Assembly (NCBI GenBank): GCA_034336665.1
Contig: JAPFBE010000036.1
Location: forward strand, 930,001 to 994,000
Direction of reading: 5' to 3'
Origin: Luscinia megarhynchos
Lineage: Eukaryota; Chordata; Aves; Passeriformes; Turdidae
DNA: 64,000 nucleotides
Numbering within the stretch: the first letter of the stretch is position 1; each line of letters opens with the position of its first letter. Shown here piece by piece: positions 59,171 to 64,000 of the stretch. The notes beneath the pieces were generated by a model. The model saw nothing but the letters and a program-made list of their open reading frames with translations, did no database searches and had not been told where the DNA came from. A program made the position numbers and the translations under genes.

Positions 59171-59445
59171 CTAATGACTCTCATTGCCCTTGATGTTATC
59201 ATATCATAAACTGATATCACACAATACAGCAACAAAGCAATCCTGATCCCTATCCCTGCTCTGAAAAAGAGCACTGTGATGGGCACATAGTGCATATACA
59301 GGAACACTTACAGGGTTAGGTACCACAACCACGTGAACAGACCAAGCAACATTGCACCCAGTGGCTCCATACATAATACAACAAATTCTTAGATCAAAAT
59401 TGCTTCCCACCAACTCTGGGCAAGCCTGTTATCTCAACCCTTCAT

Positions 59446-59463
59446 GCCTCACACTGGGTGCCA
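59446..59463 (-). promoter_or_regulatory. Primer binding site, tRNA-Lys type (decayed)
   Basis: The minus strand reads TGGCACCCAGTGTGAGGC beside the 5' LTR. It agrees at 14 of 18 positions with the tRNA-Lys(1,2) primer site used by many class II retroviruses. Confidence 0.6.
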
Positions 59464-59465
59464 AT

Positions 59466-59949
59466 TAAAGGCTGGTTTAAGAGCAGCACTCCTTCATTTA
59501 GAGTGTGTACCATTATCCCCTCCCCCATTGATCCTCCCCTTCAGTGGGAGATAAGAATGTCAGAGATTACAGGTTGAGATAAAAATATTTACTGGAAAAA
59601 GAAATGTGATAAGAAAATGAACCGTAACAGCAACAATACTATTAACAAATGTGTACAAAAAGAGGGTGATTTGCATGCAAAAAAACCCAAAAAAATCCCC
59701 ACATTGCGTAACACCCAAGATGATGAAAAAAATAGTGGGGGGACACTTCATGTGTCATCTTTTTCTTCCCAACCATAAACCATGCTCCCCCCCCCCCCCC
59801 CCCCCCCAGAAGTGAGAATCCCTTATTTCCATCCCCTGGCAGTGATGTGAGTAGTATAGAATAACAACCTAGGCATGACCAGATGGCTCCAGGCTCTTCT
59901 CCCTCATGGCTACTGTGAAAAAATAATTGTCCTGGCCAAAAACCACAAG
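59466..59949 (-). repeat. 5' LTR of the outer provirus
   Basis: Aligns with 44588-45051. Its outer end reads CACAAG before AGGTTT, about three bases short of the terminal ACA seen in the other LTR. Contains a 21-base C run at 59787-59807. Confidence 0.75.
59787..59807. repeat. C21 homopolymer
   Basis: Twenty-one consecutive C, inside the 5' LTR; the other LTR has only short C runs here. Length is prone to sequencing error. Confidence 0.9.
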
Positions 59950-59955
59950 AGGTTT

Positions 59956-61515
59956 GCATTAAAATTTAACTAGGCATTTCCTGCCACAGAATACACACGT
60001 TTGTAATATAGTAATACTGAAGTCAACCAGTTTATCCCAGACAGTTGAAAACATTTCATAAAGATACTTTTCTCACATGAATGCACAGTCAAAAATATTT
60101 GGTAGAGAGATACAGTAATACTTTATACACTAAGCCAGTGAATGAAAATTGGTTGAAGTTGTTCCTATTTCTTCAGTCAGATACATCAGTGTTTTGGATT
60201 AAGACATGATATGCATCTAGAGAGCTACATGATATACATCTAGAGAGCTACAGTCTTGACAACAAAAGCAGTGTATTGTTCATAAGGTTGCAAAGAAAAA
60301 AAAGACAACGTTTAAAGTTAACCTTTAAGTTTCACCCAACAATTTTAAAATCTTCTACATTTATATTTATAGTTTGAGTATAAAGGATTATTTTATAAAA
60401 CAATTAACTGAAATACTTACATTCCATCTATTAACAGTGCTAACATAGCAAAAACTGTAGCTGTGAACTATACCACAACCTCCCCTGCAAGGCTACCTCT
60501 CTACACACACCATTTGGTATTTGCTGATTCACAGGTACAACTGAGTCATTTTTGCCATCCTTTGAAAGCTACATGTCTTCGCATGTTTCCATTCCTTCAA
60601 GATGCAGATCTGGAGACAATGAAGTTGGATGTGCCTGTCTTTGAATGCCTTATTACTGAATATTCCAAAGGAGAGAGCCTTTTTATGGCAGATTTTTTTG
60701 CCAATCAGACGTTACTTAAGTACATTACCTCTGCTATGCACTTTCTCAATTTTAGTAATTTAATATCCACTTCCTCACACAATCTACACTGTACCAAAGT
60801 TACTAATTTCCATTCTTCCTGCTCTTAGAAGAAACAAGCCTCTTTCCACTTCAACCCATGAAAATCAAACCAACTACACATCCCTTGATTCCACATCAAA
60901 TCCATTATCAACACCTTTCTTATCTCTTCTACAGGATAAGATTGTTGTACCTAAGACTCTGCAGTATTTTTTTCACAGTTCTTCTCATCAAGTCCTCTAT
61001 GCTGAATTCCTTCTCTTACCAAAACACCTCTAAGGTGGCTTGTACTTTCTCTGATTGGCTACCAAAAACAGAAGGCAAGCCTGACAACCAGATCTACCCC
61101 AAAGAAACAACACAAGTACACATCAAATCCTTCCCTGAGAGCCATAGAGATGGAATCTTGTGCTCTCCTGCTGCCAAGGTACATCCTGAAGAGCCCAGCA
61201 TACTCCCACTCTCAAAAGGCTGTCATGAGTCAATCTGGGAAAACAGCTCTCCATAGCCAGAGCACAGAAGCCTGCTACACAGGAAATTACTATAGAAGTC
61301 ATCGGTGTCAATTCTTTTAAATTGTTCTGAGACCAAGATGTAACAAGGGGAAAGGGAGAGGAATATACCTAAATTAAAGGTGGATGAAATGCTTATGGAA
61401 TCAAAGGATAACCAACAAGTGCTTAAAAAGAAGTGTGTAAAGAAATAAATGGGAGAGTTCAATTTCAGGATATGAAATCATTGGTGCCAGTTCTGCACCA
61501 ATACTACCATCTCAC
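59956..61515. other. UBAP2 intron, no feature
   Basis: AT-rich. The plus-strand open frames at 60463-60828 and 60858-61256 lack recognisable homology, splice context or a promoter. Confidence 0.45.
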
Positions 61516-61593
61516 CTCTCCCATGGCTACGTTTCCCACGGTCTGAAGGCCTGTCTCCTTGATTGCTGTCCACTCCATTCTCTTCCACTCTGA
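61516..61593 (-). CDS. UBAP2: UBAP2 coding exon (EENG to GRG segment)
   Basis: This 78-bp minus-strand exon has an acceptor ending CTCTCTCCACAG and a donor starting GTGAGATGG. It encodes RVEENGVDSNQGDRPSDRGK and RSHGR, matching the UBAP2 stretch between the first RG cluster and the GFGRGRGRG box. Two bases at its start complete a Phe codon with the 63304 exon, and its last base completes Gly with the 17758 exon. Vertebrate UBAP2 has Gly where this copy has Val (FRGEENG versus FRVEENG). Between this exon and the next lie 43.7 kb in this assembly, including the false duplication. Confidence 0.9.
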
Positions 61594-63303
61594 CTGTGGA
61601 GAGAGGATAGCTTAAGAGACTCACTCATGAGACAGTATAGCCATCTGCTTAACCTAAAACTCAAAAAAAAGGGCAAGATTTTAAAGTGGGCTTGTTAACA
61701 GATGTCAGTCACCCCTCTTCTTCGGCAGCCTAGCTACAAGCAAGTTATGTTTACTTTGCACTCGACCATTACGAAGCAAAATATCTAAGAGGAAAATGCC
61801 CTTCAGCAGACACACTTCTGTTGGGTTGGGGTTTTGGGGGAGGGGAGAAAGGCGGTGTTTTGCAGCCTACACTATTAATTATGGCCTCATCTCTTTAACG
61901 AGGTAGGAAATAAACCTGCCTCATACTATGCTTCCTCAATAATAGGCTGTGTGGCGACAGTGAAAGAATAAGGGACAACCAAGAACATCAACTCTTTTGT
62001 CTGTCCATACTGTATACCTGTACAACCAGGGAAACTTAAAATAACTTTCCTCTGTATTTAAACCAGAAGGATAACAACCGGGTGAAGGTGAGGCATTAGA
62101 AAAGCACTAAGCACTGCACCTTAACTATTTCACAGAAAACTCCTGAGGAAGTACTCTAAAAGATGGTTGGCTCATTGAAGGAAGGACAAAAAAAATATAA
62201 AAGACTGACCACTTAAACCACTGTCGAGATTTTGTACTGCACAACTTTTCCTAATGGCAGCAACAAAACCAGTAATGCGTGCACTGGGAGGAGATATCAA
62301 GATTTGGTAACAACTTGAAAAAAATCTTTAATTCCAGTTTCCAAAAAGAGACAAGCTGCATCTGGATCTGTCAAAATTTTGCCTTTCACTTTCATTTTGA
62401 TGGATCTGATTTCAATTTTTCTATGCATAGCTACAAGTTTTATTACTATTTTTTCCTAACTTTGACATTATTTTACAAAGATTCACAATATTTGAAGATA
62501 TTACAATAATTAAAAGGACTGGCTAATATTATACATTTTTTTCCTGCTTTTAAGTCAAAAGCTAAACAAATTTTTTCATTGGTGTTTCTCTGCTCATCTA
62601 TCAGTGCTTATGGCACTTACAGGTAATTTATATAGCTTTGATACTGCTGATAAAACTTAAAGAGGAAAAAGCAATGTGCATCCAATGGCAATCTAATGTG
62701 ATGCTACCTAACTTGGAAACATCAGTTTGCTTTTGTACAATGTATTTTTGCACCTGTATAAGCTGTAAAAAAATTTTAAATATTTCAATCCACAAAGAAC
62801 TTTCCGTGTTGTAGAAACTCACCTTTGGTTGGCTTATGAGTAACATATGCTAGAGAGTAATAATGATCCCAGTCTTTTCATTCCCCTTTATAAAAAGATG
62901 AGAACATCTTCAGGTTCTCCCACTCATAAAAGGAGATGTAATCAAAGCTGGATAATTTTTTCATTAAAAGAAAAAAAAGTGTATCAGCTGTGCAGCAACA
63001 TACTTGCTTCTCAAGAAGTTTTACAGAGAGTCAATTCTAAAACTTAAAAAAGAACAGCAATTTGTACAAGATCAATTAACCAAAAAAGGACAGAAATTTA
63101 AATTTAATGTCTCTGAATAAACACAGACCATACCAAAACCAAGTCACAGGCAGATCGAGCATACCTTTTGCATAAACAGATTATGATCCCTTCAGTGCTG
63201 AGCTATAGCTCGGACAGACTTTCCTCCATTAAGCATTTGCTCTTAATCAGTTTCAGCTGCAAAAAAAGCATCTGAATCTTTAAAAATGAACCCCTATACA
63301 TAC
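61594..63303. other. UBAP2 intron, no feature
   Basis: 1.7 kb AT-rich intron joining two phase-compatible exons. No repeat ends noted. Confidence 0.5.
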
Positions 63304-63457
63304 ACTCTCGGCCACGGCTGCCTCCTCTTCCCCGTCTGTTGGAACTTCCCCATCCACGGATCATTTCTTTGTCCCCTTGTTTCTCTCTGTTCTCTTTGTT
63401 TTCCAAACCTTCTTTTCCAAGGTTTTTCTTCTTTCCCCCTACAGTCTCCCAAGAAGT
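63304..63457 (-). CDS. UBAP2: UBAP2 coding exon (TSWETVG to RG cluster)
   Basis: This 154-bp minus-strand exon has an acceptor ending CTATCCAAATAG after a pyrimidine-rich tract and a donor starting GTATGT. Phase 0 at its start, it encodes TSWETVGGKKKNLGKEGLEN, then KENREKQGDKEMIRGWGSSN and RRGRGGSRGRE. The TSWETVG motif follows the UBA domain in UBAP2, so the UBA domain itself must lie beyond the right edge of the window. Where relatives have RGRG, this copy has RGWG, an Arg-to-Trp change in the RG cluster. Part of the KENREK-RGRGG region also resembles the paralogue UBAP2L, but the next two exons decide for UBAP2. Confidence 0.92.
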
Positions 63458-64000
63458 CTATTTGGATAGAACAGAATTAGATACAAAAGTCAAAAAGGAA
63501 GAGACAGCTCTCAGTGTATGCTTCTACCTCACATCCCTCCAGTTCATGGGAAAAAAACAGCCATACATACATATTACACAGATAAAAATGGAAACATAAA
63601 TTGTATGTTTTGAAATAAATGTAAAAGAAACAAGTTTTAAAAGTTGGATTTTCTTATGGAATGTAAGAATCACAAATATTTCTGGCTATAATGGACTTTT
63701 ACTAGTTCAAGGAAGCCTAGATATGACCACAACACAGAAAATCTGCAAAGCAAGCAACAGTTTTTTTCTCTAACTACCTCCATAAATCTAGCAAGGGAGC
63801 ATGTACAGAGCTATCCTTTTCTCCAAAGGAAACGAAAAAATGCTTATAAGTACCTGAACATTAGACAGCAAGTACATGGCTGAGGGAACCACTATCCAGA
63901 TGTACTAGAATTCAAGCACCAAGAGACAGAATGGCAAAACAATAACTTGGGAAAACTGGAACTTTAGCTTTAATATTAAATTCCATCTTTAAAATAAATT
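63458..64000. other. UBAP2 intron, no feature
   Basis: AT-rich intron upstream (in gene direction) of the 63304-63457 exon, reaching the window edge. Confidence 0.5.

Larger units (their letters stand above)
44582..59955 (-). mobile_element. Outer minus-strand class II-like provirus carrying nested insertions
   Basis: The LTRs are at 44588-45051 (3') and about 59466-59949 (5'). The outer flanks are both AGGTTT (44582-44587 and 59950-59955), a 6-bp target duplication. A Lys-type primer site lies at 59446-59463. Gene order on the minus strand is gag (59170-58140), a deletion removing protease and most of reverse transcriptase, late reverse transcriptase (58075-57953, continuing 56805-56225) and RNase H (45540-45052). 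Two later elements split pol: an LTR at 56811-57947 and a provirus at 45545-56220. Removing them leaves a provirus of roughly 3.5 kb. It lies in the same orientation as UBAP2. Confidence 0.8.

Noticed and set aside
60463..61256. Two plus-strand frames over 120 codons as a novel gene
   Set aside because: No homology, no signal or domain pattern and no splice or promoter context; expected by chance in an intron of this size.
1..64000. CRISPR array, tRNA, rRNA or bacterial-type operon
   Set aside because: No regularly spaced direct repeats or RNA gene folds were noticed; intron-exon structure and CR1/ERV content show vertebrate DNA.

Overview
This window is vertebrate nuclear DNA, almost certainly from a bird. 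It holds no bacterial-type operons. Coding sequence is limited to short exons with GT/AG splice sites, and the rest is intron filled with CR1 LINEs and endogenous retroviruses (ERVs) of avian type. The host gene is UBAP2 (ubiquitin-associated protein 2), read on the minus strand. Five exons were found by translating the minus strand: 63304-63457, 61516-61593, 17758-17812, 16468-16571 and 1373-1425. Their phases fit each other, and together they encode the RG-rich region and the segment after it. UBAP2 is Z-linked in birds and has a W-linked copy, so the window probably lies on a sex chromosome. The dense ERVs, the assembly gap and a few changes at conserved residues would suit W, but this is inference.

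Layout. 1-17946 is clean sequence. It contains UBAP2 exons, a CR1 (about 2150-3780), a 327-bp class II solo LTR with a perfect 6-bp target duplication (4444-4770), LTR-like sequence near 8.1-8.6 kb, and a broken plus-strand provirus (about 11035-16020) interrupted by an ERVL-like solo LTR and a second CR1. A run of exactly 100 N follows (17947-18046). 18047 to about 33170 is a noisy, deletion-rich re-reading of about 2440-17946, in the same order and orientation, UBAP2 exons included. I read it as an unmerged, badly polished contig end rather than a real duplication. From about 33.2 kb the sequence is clean again and carries a degenerate long LTR (34658-36593), a solo LTR with a CpG-rich block (36994-38303), a class II solo LTR with a perfect 6-bp duplication (38977-39440) and a third CR1 (41505-43230).

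44588-59949 is a nest of retroviruses. The outer element is a minus-strand class II-like provirus (6-bp duplication AGGTTT, Lys-type primer site). Its pol gene was hit twice: by an ERVL-like solo LTR (56811-57947) and by a plus-strand provirus of 10.7 kb (45545-56220; 4-bp duplication CCGT, tRNA-Trp primer site). The 3' LTR of that second provirus was itself hit by another ERVL-like LTR (55283-56019; 5-bp duplication GCTGA). The 45545-56220 provirus has gammaretrovirus-like gag, pro, pol and env genes, all broken by stops and frameshifts. Between pol and env it keeps an open 177-codon Cys-rich frame (52018-52551) that I cannot assign to a known family; it is the best candidate for something undescribed. 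Its two LTRs also share an open antisense frame with hydrophobic segments.

No tRNA, rRNA or CRISPR features were seen. Identifications come from reading translations and repeat ends by eye; no database search was run.
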